DNA of 64,000 nt from Occallatibacter sp. (GTDB lineage Bacteria > Acidobacteriota > Terriglobia > Terriglobales > Acidobacteriaceae). The notes beneath the pieces were generated by a model. That model ran no database searches. It saw only the letters and a list, made by a program, of their open reading frames with translations, and was not told the DNA's origin. Positions 52,130-60,754 of the stretch are shown piece by piece (the first letter of the stretch is position 1; every line of letters starts with the position of its first letter). Where the stretch lies: the NCBI GenBank assembly GCA_031296305.1, contig JARLFZ010000006.1, forward strand, positions 1 to 64,000. The letters are read 5' to 3'. Made by a program: the position numbers and the translations under genes.

Positions 52130-53833
52130 ATGGACCGGCGATCATTCTGTGGCCTCACCGCGGGGGCCCTTTTCAGCAAGAAGATACTGGCCAGCCAATC
52201 CCCAGCCGCAGAGCAACCTGGAACACTTCGCTTTGCCCAGGAGCGAACCGGCGGTGGTCCTTTTCTTAATCACGGCCACGGCAAGCAGCCGCACATCCTG
52301 TTGATCAGCGCCGACATGGTTGGACCCGATCTCTACCATCCCGCGCGGTCCCTCTCCAAGCACGTGCAAATTCCCGCCATTCGCTCGTTAATAGAGGACG
52401 GTACGTTTTTCTCCAACGCTTTCTGCACTGTGCCGCTCTGCTCGCCATCGCGCGCCTCTTACCTGACGGGCCGATACAGTTATGTGCAGGGCAACGTTGA
52501 GCGCGCCCCCGAAGGACTGGAGACCGAGCTCCGCGCCGACGACATCATTTTTCCGGAGTATCTGAAAGCTGCCGGCTATGTGACCCGCCAGGTGGGCAAG
52601 TGCCACGTGGGCGCGAAGAAGTTTCGCGATGCCTTCGGCGATAACGATCAACCCTGGGATCGGTGGTCGCCTCCGGTATTCGACGATGACGAATTCCTTG
52701 CCTATCAGCGCGAGCTCGGAGTCAAACCCCAGAAATACGCGCGGGAGATTGTCTTCCGCAGGCAGGATCGCACCACGCCCGGCAACTCGGCCGGCGGCTG
52801 GATCGTCCAGGAAGACGGCAAGCCGTATCCATTCGAAGCGCAGTACAGTTACTTCCTTGGCAGGAAGGCGATTGAAGCTGTGGAGAGCCTCGCCGGCAGC
52901 GGTTCGCTCCAGCGCCATCCCATGTATCTCGAGCTCGACTTCTTCGATCCGCACCAGCCGTTTTCAATTCCCGCAGGATTTGAAGACCGGGAGCGCGAAC
53001 TGCGGCAGATCATGAGCTATCCGGATTCCTGGCGCGCCGCTCAGCAGCGCGACTTCCAACGCGCGCCCGACGAGCCGGAGATCGTCGACATCTATCGCCG
53101 CTACTGGGGAATCTACGCCCCCGAACAGTTGATCGATTACCGCATCGCCTACGTTCTGCAAATGGAACTTGTCGACCGCGTCATCGGTATGGTGCTCACG
53201 CGGCTCAAGGAGCTGGGACTTTACGACAATATGCTCATCGCTTTCATCTCCGATCACGGCGAGATGAACGGCCGGCGCGCCACGGTGGATAAAGGTGTCT
53301 ATCTTCATCCCGATATTGCCCGCGTGCCCATGATCTTCAAGCCGCCCGCCACTCTGCCCAGGCAGCATGCGACCGTGCAATCGCCCGCATCGCTCCTCGA
53401 CCTCTCGCAGACGATTTTCGATTTTGCGGGTATCACACCCGAGGCTAAATTCGACGGCATCTCGCTTCTGCCCGCGCTCCAATCCGGCCAGGGCCCAGAG
53501 GAACGAACTATTCTCTTTTTCGGTGGGTGGCATGTCGGCGTCAATTTCGATTGCGGCATCCAGCGCCGCGCCGCCGATGGACGCCGCTATCTGTATTCGT
53601 ACAATTGCACCTCGCAAGTCGACGAACTCTTCGATCTCGACAGCGAGGATGCGGTCAATCTGATCTCCAACCCGGAACATGCCAAGGCCCGCAAGGAGCT
53701 GATCCAGTTCCTCGGCGCTGCGCTCCAGGCGGATCCGCGCTGGGCGGGCTATTGGGCAGAGTTTCGCATCGCTCGCTTCAACGATTTGCCGCGCACAGAA
53801 GGCGATATGCAGCTTTTCGGCATGCCCGACTGA
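52130..53833 (+). CDS. Sulfatase E (S1 family, Cys-type), Tat-exported
   Basis: 567 residues from ATG 52130, with AAGG about 9 bases upstream. The Tat motif is right at the start (MDRRSFCGL). The core shows LLISADM for the first metal ligands (one Asp, as in choline-sulfatase-like branches), C104-S-P-S-R, VGKCHVG in place of the usual GKWHLG with the Lys and His kept, and FISDHGEMNGRR. It differs clearly from sulfatases A-D, suggesting it removes a different sulfate. It is divergent from the second LacI-type regulator. The substrate is not known. Confidence 0.87.
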   Translation: MDRRSFCGLTAGALFSKKILASQSPAAEQPGTLRFAQERTGGGPFLNHGHGKQPHILLISADMVGPDLYHPARSLSKHVQIPAIRSLIEDGTFFSNAFCTVPLCSPSRASYLTGRYSYVQGNVERAPEGLETELRADDIIFPEYLKAAGYVTRQVGKCHVGAKKFRDAFGDNDQPWDRWSPPVFDDDEFLAYQRELGVKPQKYAREIVFRRQDRTTPGNSAGGWIVQEDGKPYPFEAQYSYFLGRKAIEAVESLAGSGSLQRHPMYLELDFFDPHQPFSIPAGFEDRERELRQIMSYPDSWRAAQQRDFQRAPDEPEIVDIYRRYWGIYAPEQLIDYRIAYVLQMELVDRVIGMVLTRLKELGLYDNMLIAFISDHGEMNGRRATVDKGVYLHPDIARVPMIFKPPATLPRQHATVQSPASLLDLSQTIFDFAGITPEAKFDGISLLPALQSGQGPEERTILFFGGWHVGVNFDCGIQRRAADGRRYLYSYNCTSQVDELFDLDSEDAVNLISNPEHAKARKELIQFLGAALQADPRWAGYWAEFRIARFNDLPRTEGDMQLFGMPD

Positions 53834-53952
53834 AGCTTCTTTTCGTCGTGTCGCCACTGCTGTCAAAAACGTTCGCGTTGCGAAGGATCGTTTCCGAGAG
53901 ACGCATCCATGATCCTCTGACATGTAGGCTAGGTACATCGAAGAATTCAGGC

Positions 53953-53969
53953 AACGGCAATTTGCCGTT
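53953..53969. promoter_or_regulatory. Inverted repeat AACGGCAA-T-TTGCCGTT before the D-threonine-aldolase-like gene
   Basis: An 8-base-arm inverted repeat with a single central base ends 14 bases before ATG 53984 and abuts the GAGG ribosome-binding site. It may be a repressor operator; with so short a centre it is unlikely to form an RNA hairpin. Confidence 0.4.
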
Positions 53970-53983
53970 TGCTGAGGCTGGAA

Positions 53984-55273
53984 ATGGATCGATTGAAACA
54001 AACAGGCTCCGGCCCGGCTTGCGATTCCGGAGCAATTGACCCGCTGAACAAGGGTATTGCATTGATCGAGCAGCCGATTGCCCACGATGAGATTGCGCGG
54101 CGCGGCTGGAATCTGCTGCGCGAGGATCTCACGCTGCCGGCAGCAGTGCTTTATGAAGAAGCGCTCGAGCACAACCTGGAATGGATGCGGCAATTCACGG
54201 ACGCATACGGCGCGAGGCTGGCTCCCCACGGAAAAACTACGATGGCGCCGCGCTTGTTTGCGATGCAACTGGCGGCGGGCGCCTGGGGCATTACGCTGGC
54301 CACGGCGCATCAAACGCAAGTTGCCTATGCGCACGGCGTGCGCCGCGTGCTCATGGCGAATCAGCTCATCGGCAAGCAGAATATAGCGATCGTTGCCGGT
54401 CTCTTGCGCGATCCCGACTTTGAGTTCTATTGCCTGATCGACTCCGCCCAGCAAGTAGATCAGCTTGGAACGTACTTCTCGCAATGCGGAGCGAAGCTAA
54501 ATGTGCTGCTCGAAGTGGGAGTGGATGGCGGCCGGGCCGGCGTGCGCAACGGTGAGCAGCTCCAGTCCGTTCTTGACGCTCTGAGCAAATGGAGCCACGC
54601 CATCGCGCTGTGCGGAGTTGAAGTCTACGAAGGCGTCCTCGATAACGAGGCGGCCATTCGCGCATTTCTGCTTCATGCCGTGGACGTGACAAAAGAAATC
54701 GCGGCGAAAAAGCTTTTCAAACGCACGCCGATTCTGCTTTCTGGCGCGGGCTCGGCCTGGTATGACGTGGTCGCCGAAGTTTTTTCTCCCCGAGATTTTC
54801 AAGAGCCCGTCGAAGTGGTCTTGCGTCCCGGATGCTATTTGACGCACGATGTTGGCGCGTATCGAAAAGCGCAGGACAGGATTCTCAAAAGCAATCCCGT
54901 GGTGCGGCAAATGGGCGCGGGGCTCAAGACAGCCTTGCAGGTGTGGGCATACGTGCAGTCTGTTCCTGAAGCAAACAAGGCGATTGTGGGCCTTGGCAGA
55001 AGGGATGCAGCCTTCGACTCGGGATTGCCTGTTCCGGCGTTGCACTTTAGGCCCGGAAGCGCCTCGCCGCATGCCGTTCCGGCACATTGGATGGTCACGC
55101 GCATGATGGATCAGCATGCGTACCTCGAGATTGCCGCCAACGATGACATTCGGCCCGGCGATATGATCGCATTCGAGATTGCGCATCCCTGCCTGACCTT
55201 CGACAAATGGCGCGTGCTGGCACTCGTGAACCGTGCGTACGATGTCGTCGACCTGATTCAGACATTCTTCTGA
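53984..55273 (+). CDS. D-threonine aldolase / D-serine deaminase-like PLP enzyme
   Basis: 429 residues from ATG 53984, with GAGG 7 bases upstream. The N-terminal alanine-racemase-type barrel carries the PLP lysine Lys84 in LAPHGKTTMAP. The C-terminal D-serine-dehydratase-like domain has the metal-binding HPCLTFDKW motif, as in bacterial amino-acid deaminases of the DSD1/D-threonine aldolase family. The reaction is PLP- and divalent-metal-dependent cleavage or deamination of a beta-hydroxy D-amino acid. It heads a plus-strand run of cytoplasmic metabolic genes and lies 151 bases after sulfatase E. The precise substrate is uncertain. Confidence 0.8.
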   Translation: MDRLKQTGSGPACDSGAIDPLNKGIALIEQPIAHDEIARRGWNLLREDLTLPAAVLYEEALEHNLEWMRQFTDAYGARLAPHGKTTMAPRLFAMQLAAGAWGITLATAHQTQVAYAHGVRRVLMANQLIGKQNIAIVAGLLRDPDFEFYCLIDSAQQVDQLGTYFSQCGAKLNVLLEVGVDGGRAGVRNGEQLQSVLDALSKWSHAIALCGVEVYEGVLDNEAAIRAFLLHAVDVTKEIAAKKLFKRTPILLSGAGSAWYDVVAEVFSPRDFQEPVEVVLRPGCYLTHDVGAYRKAQDRILKSNPVVRQMGAGLKTALQVWAYVQSVPEANKAIVGLGRRDAAFDSGLPVPALHFRPGSASPHAVPAHWMVTRMMDQHAYLEIAANDDIRPGDMIAFEIAHPCLTFDKWRVLALVNRAYDVVDLIQTFF

Positions 55274-55396
55274 TGTGGACCGCACCGTGGGACGTCAATT
55301 GGCATTGGTGATTGCAGTCACTTTGGGCCGCGTGCGCAGATCATACGATGACTAAAGGGCTCATTGTGCGCGTAGCCCGAGCGAGAAGGGATCTGC

Positions 55397-56797
55397 ATGA
55401 ATCTGGGATTTATTGAGAGCAAGACATACGACGAAATTTCAGTGGGCGACACCGCCGGGACTGAGCACGTTCTCACCACGGATGACGCGATGGCGTTCGC
55501 TTCGATTTCCGGATTCCATTCCGTTCTGAATATCGAGGAACGTATCGACCGCGCCGGGGGAATTCCTCCGACTGGGCCAAACATGTGGTGCGCCTCGCTC
55601 ATCTCGGGCCTCTTCAGCATGAACATACCGGGGCCGGGATGCACGCTGACCAACGTCAGCCTCACATTCAAGCACCGCATCCACGTTGGAGATCGCATTC
55701 TCGTCAAGGTGCAGGTTACGGCCAAGGACGATGCAACGAAGACGATTCATTTCGATTGCGAAGCCAGCAATGGCTCCGGCACGCCGATCTTTTCGGGGAC
55801 CGCCCAGCTCATCGCACCGGAGAAGAAGCTGCGCTGGTCCACACTCCCGGTACCGCAGCTCATCGTGAATAACCCCTATCGCCACTACCTCGGCTTGATC
55901 GCGCGTGCCACCTCAAAACCGGCGGTGAAAACTGCGATCGTCTGGCCGTGCGACGAAGTGTCGCTCGGCGGCGCGATCCAGGCATTCAAGGACAAGTTGA
56001 TTGTTCCGGTTCTTGTGGGCTCTGAGGCGAAGATCCGCAGTGTGGCGGACGCTTTGCATCTCGATTTGGGACCCATTCAGATCGTTGACATCGACAACAG
56101 TCGCACGGCGGCCATGCGGGCCGTCGAAATGGCGCGCAAAGGCGAAGTGCAAATGCTCATGAAGGGCTCGCTGCACACCGACGAGCTCATGGGCGCCGTC
56201 GTTTCACGCGAGGGAGGCCTGCGCACGGGAAGGCGCATCAGCCATGTGTTTGCTCTCGATGTTCCGTCCTATCACAAGCCCCTCTTTGTGACCGATGCGG
56301 CAGTGAATATCCAGCCCGATCTCGAAACCAAAATCAGCATTCTGCAAAATGCCATCGACATGTTGAACACGCTCGAGGTCGTGAGTCCCAAGGTAGCCAT
56401 CCTCTCGGCGGTCGAGTCAGTCAATCCGGCCATTCCATCCACGCTCGACGCCGCCGCCCTTTGCAAGATGGTCGACCGCGGACAGATTACCGGCGCGATT
56501 GTCGATGGTCCGCTGGCATTCGATAATGCTATTTCGAGCGATGCCGCAAAGATCAAGAAGATCAAATCGCCGGTGGCGGGTGACCCGGATCTTCTCATGG
56601 TTCCCAATCTGGAAGCCGGCAACATCCTCTTCAAGGAACTTCAGTACCTGGCCGGAGCGCTGGCCGCGGGCGTTGTGGTTGGAGCGAAAGTTCCGGTTGT
56701 TCTCACCAGCCGCGCGGACGGAGAACTGGCGCGCATGGCGAGCTGTGCCCTCGGCGTGCTGCTGGCAAAGCCGGCGCCTGAACCGCTGCCGGCATAG
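55397..56797 (+). CDS. MaoC-like hydratase fused to phosphate acetyl/butyryltransferase
   Basis: 466 residues in two domains. Residues about 1-145 are a MaoC hot-dog fold (YDEISVGDTAGTEHVLTTDDAMAFA, VSLTFKHRIHVGDRI). Residues about 160-460 are a phosphotransacetylase domain (AIVWPCDEVSLGGA, LMKGSLHTDELM, GRRISHVFALDVPSYHKPLFVTDAAVN, VVGAKVPVVLTSRAD). The fusion is known as a bifunctional enoyl-CoA hydratase/phosphate acetyltransferase in proteobacteria, often followed by acetate kinase, which is absent here. It would convert acyl-CoA to acyl-phosphate in the cytoplasm. It starts 123 bases after the previous gene. Confidence 0.87.
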   Translation: MNLGFIESKTYDEISVGDTAGTEHVLTTDDAMAFASISGFHSVLNIEERIDRAGGIPPTGPNMWCASLISGLFSMNIPGPGCTLTNVSLTFKHRIHVGDRILVKVQVTAKDDATKTIHFDCEASNGSGTPIFSGTAQLIAPEKKLRWSTLPVPQLIVNNPYRHYLGLIARATSKPAVKTAIVWPCDEVSLGGAIQAFKDKLIVPVLVGSEAKIRSVADALHLDLGPIQIVDIDNSRTAAMRAVEMARKGEVQMLMKGSLHTDELMGAVVSREGGLRTGRRISHVFALDVPSYHKPLFVTDAAVNIQPDLETKISILQNAIDMLNTLEVVSPKVAILSAVESVNPAIPSTLDAAALCKMVDRGQITGAIVDGPLAFDNAISSDAAKIKKIKSPVAGDPDLLMVPNLEAGNILFKELQYLAGALAAGVVVGAKVPVVLTSRADGELARMASCALGVLLAKPAPEPLPA

Positions 56798-57129
56798 AAC
56801 AGGTTGCAGAAATCCGGTTTTGAAAGGGCACGACTTTAGTCGTGCCGCAAAACGGCAACAAATCTCACGGCTTTAGCCTCTGAGGATGTTTTCGGACTGG
56901 TCGAGCGAATCTTGTGCGACCAGTTCAAGTGGGTGGGGCCTTTCTCTCTGTCGAGCCGGTAATACCGATTGCTTTTTCGCGCAGCCGGCTCACCTCATTC
57001 AACGTCTTCCGCGCATTCCTCAAAAATCGCCCGCTTGAACTGCGCCCGCTCAGTGCTCTGCGAGGCAGCGGGAGACTTCTGCCCGAACAGGGCAGCCGGG
57101 CGGTAGGATAAGGAGCGGAGGCAAGTGCG
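56798..57129. other. Intergenic region with palindromic repeats
   Basis: About 330 bases without a gene. It contains the two related palindromes at 56827-56846 and 56869-56878. The remaining sequence up to the GGAGG before 57130 shows no recognisable element. Confidence 0.5.
56827..56878. repeat. REP-like palindromic element (GGCACGACT-TT-AGTCGTGCC plus GGCT-TT-AGCC)
   Basis: A perfect 9-base-arm inverted repeat with a 2-base centre is followed 22 bases later by a shorter one of the same design (GGCTTTAGCC within CACGGCTTTAGCCTCTGAGG). From memory, G(C)ACG-TTTAG-CGTGC-type elements are scattered between genes in acidobacterial genomes. Only this one copy is in the window, so repetition cannot be shown here. 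It could also act as a terminator or mRNA stabiliser for the gene ending at 56797. Confidence 0.5.
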
Positions 57130-57435
57130 ATGCTCATCGTTCACGTTCACGTGCACGTCAAGCCCGAGTTCGTAGAGGAGTTCAGGCAAGCCACCATCGA
57201 AAATGCTCGCGCGAGCGTGCAGGAGCCCGGCATCGCGCGCTTTGACGTGATGCAGCTTGAAGACGATGCGACACAATTTATGCTCACCGAGATCTACCGC
57301 ACGCCGGAAGCGGTGGCCGCGCACAAGCAGACGGCGCACTACGCGAAGTGGCGCGATGCGGTGGAGCCCATGATGGCCGAGCCGCGCCAGAGAGCGCAAT
57401 ACAAGGCCGTCTTTCCCGATCCTCAGAGTTGGTAG
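57130..57435 (+). CDS. ABM-domain quinol monooxygenase-like protein
   Basis: 101 residues, matching the size of the antibiotic biosynthesis monooxygenase (ABM) fold, a dimeric ferredoxin-like barrel found in YgiN quinol monooxygenase and LsrG. Visible features are the N-terminal strand [11 protein letters not shown], the [14 protein letters not shown] central strands, and [12 protein letters not shown] with a conserved His. The start follows GGAGCGGAGG. It ends 4 bases before the Fe-alcohol dehydrogenase, so the two are cotranscribed and probably act in one pathway, on an aromatic or carbonyl substrate I cannot specify. Confidence 0.8.
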   Translation: MLIVHVHVHVKPEFVEEFRQATIENARASVQEPGIARFDVMQLEDDATQFMLTEIYRTPEAVAAHKQTAHYAKWRDAVEPMMAEPRQRAQYKAVFPDPQSW

Positions 57436-57439
57436 ATCC

Positions 57440-58579
57440 ATGCGCTTCGAGTTCGCGACCGCAACGCGCATTATTTTCGGCGAAGGCACAGCTGCCACTC
57501 TCCCTGAACTGGCGCGCAGCTTCGGCGCCCGCCCGCTGGTGGTGACCGGCGCATCGACAGAGCGCGCGGCATGGCTTGTCTCTGCGCTCGCGGCGGAAAC
57601 ATTCAGCGTGCCCGGCGAACCCACAGTCGAACTGGTGCGCGCGGGCGCGCGGCGCGTGCAGGAAGCCGGCTGCGACGTCATCATCGCGATGGGCGGGGGC
57701 AGCGCCATTGACGCAGGCAAAGCGATTGCCGCCATAGCCACCAACGGCGGCGAGCCGCTGGAGTTTCTTGAGGTGGTGGGTAACGGGCGCGCGCTTGCGG
57801 TGCAACCGCTGCCGTTTATTGCCGTGCCAACCACCGCCGGCACCGGCAGCGAAGTGACGCGCAATGCCGTGCTGGGATCCGCGGAGCACGGCGTGAAAGC
57901 CAGCTTGCGAAGCCCAATGATGCTGCCGCGGGTCGCGCTGGTTGATCCCGAACTGACGTACGCCCTGCCGCCCGCTGTCACCGCGGATACCGGCCTGGAC
58001 GCATTGACGCAACTCATCGAGCCTTATGTCAGCGCGCGCGCCAATCCGCTCGTCGATGCAATTTGTGTGGAAGGAATGGGCCGCGTCGCCAAAGCGCTCG
58101 GCCGCGCGTACCACGACGGCAGCGATAAAGAAGCGCGCCGCGACATGGCGCTGGCAAGCCTGTTCGGCGGCCTGGCGCTGGCCAATGCCGGATTGGGCGT
58201 GGTGCATGGCCTGGCGGCTCCGCTCGGCGGTCAGTGGAAAGCGCCGCATGGAGCGCTGTGCGCGGCGCTGTTGCCGCATGGCATGGCCGCCAATGTGGCT
58301 GCATTGCGAGCGCGCGCGCCGCAAAATCCTGCTCTGGAACGCTACGCAGTTATCGCGCGCCTGCTTACCGGCCGGAGTGATGCCAGCGCTGAGGAAGGCA
58401 TCGACTGGGTGCGCGCGCTTTGCGGCGACCTCAACATACATGGGCTGCGCGCCTGGGGAATTGCGGAAGCCGATCTGCCCGCTGTCGTCGAGAAGGCGGC
58501 CCGCGCCAGCAGCATGCAGGCCAATGCGCTGCCCCTCACAGGCGAGGAGTTGCTGGCAGTACTCGCAGAAGCGTGGTGA
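57440..58579 (+). CDS. Iron-containing (type III) alcohol dehydrogenase
   Basis: 379 residues, the family's usual length. The NAD-binding loop is IAMGGGSAIDAGKAIA, followed by FIAVPTTAGTGSEVTRNAV. The metal site is built from Asp (AVTADTGLDAL) and three His, including GLGVVHGLAAPLGG and PHGALCAALLPHG. The start lies 4 bases after the ABM gene. Members include maleylacetate reductase, lactaldehyde reductase (FucO) and 1,3-propanediol dehydrogenase. Lactaldehyde from fucose breakdown would suit the fucosidase genes nearby, but no fucose isomerase, kinase or aldolase is present, so this is only a suggestion. Confidence 0.88.
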   Translation: MRFEFATATRIIFGEGTAATLPELARSFGARPLVVTGASTERAAWLVSALAAETFSVPGEPTVELVRAGARRVQEAGCDVIIAMGGGSAIDAGKAIAAIATNGGEPLEFLEVVGNGRALAVQPLPFIAVPTTAGTGSEVTRNAVLGSAEHGVKASLRSPMMLPRVALVDPELTYALPPAVTADTGLDALTQLIEPYVSARANPLVDAICVEGMGRVAKALGRAYHDGSDKEARRDMALASLFGGLALANAGLGVVHGLAAPLGGQWKAPHGALCAALLPHGMAANVAALRARAPQNPALERYAVIARLLTGRSDASAEEGIDWVRALCGDLNIHGLRAWGIAEADLPAVVEKAARASSMQANALPLTGEELLAVLAEAW

Positions 58580-58616
58580 GAAGTGGACTTGAGGATCGAG
58601 AGAATGGAGAGGGCGC

Positions 58617-59546
58617 ATGGTTGAGTTGCGTGGTTCTTCCCGAGCGGTTGAGGTGATCGGCGTGCCTCTCGACCTTGGGCAGCAGCGCCGGGGCGTGGAC
58701 ATGGGGCCGTCGGCACTGCGCGTAGCTGGTTTAGCAGCAAAACTCGAGGCGTTGGGATTGACGGTGAGGGATCGCGGAAACGTTCCGGTGCCGGGAGCCG
58801 AAATGATGGATCGCGGCGACGCCAAGGCGCGTTTTCTGGTGCAGATTGCGCGCTGCGATAGGACGGTTGCCCAATGGGTCGACGAAGCGCTTGCGCGACA
58901 GGCGACGCCGGTTGTGCTGGGCGGAGATCACTCTTTGGCTGCGGGAAGCATTGCCGGTGTCGCGAGCCATTTTCGCGCGCAGCAAAAGACCATCGGCCTG
59001 ATCTGGATTGACGCGCACACCGACATCAATACGCCTGATACCTCGACTTCCGGCAACGTGCACGGGATGCCTTTGGCGGCGCTGCTCGGGCTGGGACCAG
59101 CGGCGTTGAGCGATTTGCTGGATTGGTCGCCGAAGGTAAGCGCCGCGCAGACGGTGTTAGTGGGCATCCGCGATATTGACGCCATCGAGCGCGACAACGT
59201 GCGCCGTGCAGGAGTGACCGTATTTACCATGCGCGACATCGACGAAAAAGGTCTGCGCACGGTGATGGAACGGGCTATTGAAATAGCCTCCAACGGAACT
59301 GCCGGTTATCACGTTTCCATGGATATGGATTGGGTCGATCCCGAGGAAGCGCCCGGAGTGGGCACTCCTGTTCCGGGCGGAGCGACTTACCGCGAAGCCC
59401 ATCTTGCGATGGAGATCCTCGCGGACCATGGCGGCATGCTGGGGCTGGATATAGTTGAAGTGAATCCAATTCTCGATGAGCACAACCGGACCGCGGAGCT
59501 GGCTGTGCAACTCATTTGTTCCGCATTCGGAAAGAAGATACTGTGA
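58617..59546 (+). CDS. rocF: Arginase
   Basis: 309 residues, the standard size. The dinuclear Mn site motifs are all present: GGDHS at about residue 101, IDAHTDIN at about residue 124 and SMDMDWVDP at about residue 235, with ILDEHNRTAELAVQL at the end. The GxPxxxGQxxxGVDMGPSALR start is typical of arginase rather than agmatinase. It hydrolyses L-arginine to ornithine and urea in the cytoplasm. It sits in the plus-strand metabolic run between the Fe-alcohol dehydrogenase and threonine dehydrogenase, fitting an amino-acid-catabolic character. The start ATG follows GGAGAGG-like sequence (GGAGAGGGCGC). Confidence 0.92.
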   Translation: MVELRGSSRAVEVIGVPLDLGQQRRGVDMGPSALRVAGLAAKLEALGLTVRDRGNVPVPGAEMMDRGDAKARFLVQIARCDRTVAQWVDEALARQATPVVLGGDHSLAAGSIAGVASHFRAQQKTIGLIWIDAHTDINTPDTSTSGNVHGMPLAALLGLGPAALSDLLDWSPKVSAAQTVLVGIRDIDAIERDNVRRAGVTVFTMRDIDEKGLRTVMERAIEIASNGTAGYHVSMDMDWVDPEEAPGVGTPVPGGATYREAHLAMEILADHGGMLGLDIVEVNPILDEHNRTAELAVQLICSAFGKKIL

Positions 59547-59651
59547 AACCGCACCAGGGATGCCGCACTGCAAGGAATGGACTGAACGGGCTTGCGGTCC
59601 GATGAGATTCCTGCTGCAGCCGGCAAATCACCTACGCGTGGAGGTTGTTCA

Positions 59652-60686
59652 ATGAAAGCATTGGTCAAGAGCAAAGCCGAGCCAGGGCTGTGGCTCGAAG
59701 ATATCCCGGAACCGGAGATCGGCATCAACGATGTGCTGGTGCAGGTGCATTACACCGGCATTTGCGGCACCGACGTTCACATCTACGAGTGGGACGAGTG
59801 GGCGCAAAAGACCATCCCCGTGCCCATGGCCATCGGTCATGAGTTCGTTGGCGAAGTGGTTGAGGTGGGATCGAATGTGAACGACTTCTTCGCCGGCAAC
59901 ATCGTGAGCGGAGAAGGGCATGTGGTTTGCGGCCGCTGCCGGAATTGTCTTGCAGGCAGGCGGCATCTTTGCGCCGCGACGAAAGGCGTAGGCGTCAACC
60001 GGCCGGGAGCATTTGCCGAGTTGATTGCGTTGCCCATGACGAACATCTGGAAGCACAGCGCAAGTGTGCCGGAAGAGGTTGCCGCGATCTTCGATCCCTT
60101 TGGCAACGCGGTACACACGGCGCTCTCGTTTCCAGTGCTGGGCGAGGATGTGCTGATTACGGGCGCGGGGCCAATCGGGCTCATGGCGATTCCGGTGGTG
60201 AAACACGCGGGTGCGCGGCACGTGGTGATCACCGATCTGAACCCCGTTCGATTGGATCTCGCGCGCAAGATGGGCGCGACCCTCGCCGTGAATCCCAATG
60301 AGATGCCGCTCGCCGACGTGCAGAAGCAACTGGGGATGGTGGAAGGATTCGATGTGGGTCTCGAGATGTCGGGCAATGCGCAAGCCCTTCGCGACATGAT
60401 CGCCAACATGAGTCATGGCGGCAAGATCGCCATCCTGGGAATTCCCGCCAAAGAGATGGCGATGGACTGGCGCCAGGTGATCTTCAACATGCTGACCATC
60501 AAGGGCATTTACGGCCGCGAGATGTACGAGACCTGGTACAAGATGACGGTCATGCTGGAGTCGGGCGTGGACATCTCCGGCGTGATTACTCACCGCTTCC
60601 CGTGGACCGAATACGAAGCGGCATTTCGAGCCGCGCGCTCCGGCAATGCGGGCAAGGTGATTCTGGACTGGAGAAATGTGAAGTAG
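59652..60686 (+). CDS. tdh: L-threonine 3-dehydrogenase
   Basis: 344 residues from ATG 59652, with GGAGG 6 bases upstream. It is a zinc medium-chain dehydrogenase: catalytic Zn ligands Cys38 (TGICGTDVH), His63-Glu64 (IGHEFVG), a structural-Zn cluster of four Cys ([15 protein letters not shown]), and the NAD loop GAGPIGLMA. The [13 protein letters not shown] and DPFGNAVH blocks are specific to threonine dehydrogenase. It oxidises L-threonine to 2-amino-3-ketobutyrate, normally passed to KBL, whose gene is not in the window. It is convergent with the fourth TonB receptor. Confidence 0.93.
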   Translation: MKALVKSKAEPGLWLEDIPEPEIGINDVLVQVHYTGICGTDVHIYEWDEWAQKTIPVPMAIGHEFVGEVVEVGSNVNDFFAGNIVSGEGHVVCGRCRNCLAGRRHLCAATKGVGVNRPGAFAELIALPMTNIWKHSASVPEEVAAIFDPFGNAVHTALSFPVLGEDVLITGAGPIGLMAIPVVKHAGARHVVITDLNPVRLDLARKMGATLAVNPNEMPLADVQKQLGMVEGFDVGLEMSGNAQALRDMIANMSHGGKIAILGIPAKEMAMDWRQVIFNMLTIKGIYGREMYETWYKMTVMLESGVDISGVITHRFPWTEYEAAFRAARSGNAGKVILDWRNVK

Positions 60687-60754
60687 GCCCAGGAATTTTC
60701 CCGCGCGGGCACGCGCTGACATCGGAGACACTTGCCCGGCTTACTCTTGCTCGA

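Noticed and set aside
52130..53833. Reading GKCHVG in sulfatase E as an inactivating change
   Set aside because: The conserved Lys and His of the GKWHLG motif are kept; only the non-catalytic aromatic and Leu positions differ.
53922..53938. ATGTA-N7-TACAT inverted repeat before the D-threonine-aldolase-like gene
   Set aside because: Five-base arms at this spacing are expected by chance; the stronger repeat at 53953 is preferred.
56995..58017. Long minus-strand open frame opposite the ABM and Fe-alcohol dehydrogenase genes
   Set aside because: It is an antisense shadow of two clear genes in GC-rich DNA, with low-complexity Ser/Arg/Pro composition and no family motif.
57440..58579. Calling the Fe-alcohol dehydrogenase FucO (lactaldehyde reductase) because of the fucosidases
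   Set aside because: The type III family is too broad and no fucose isomerase, kinase or aldolase gene is in the window.
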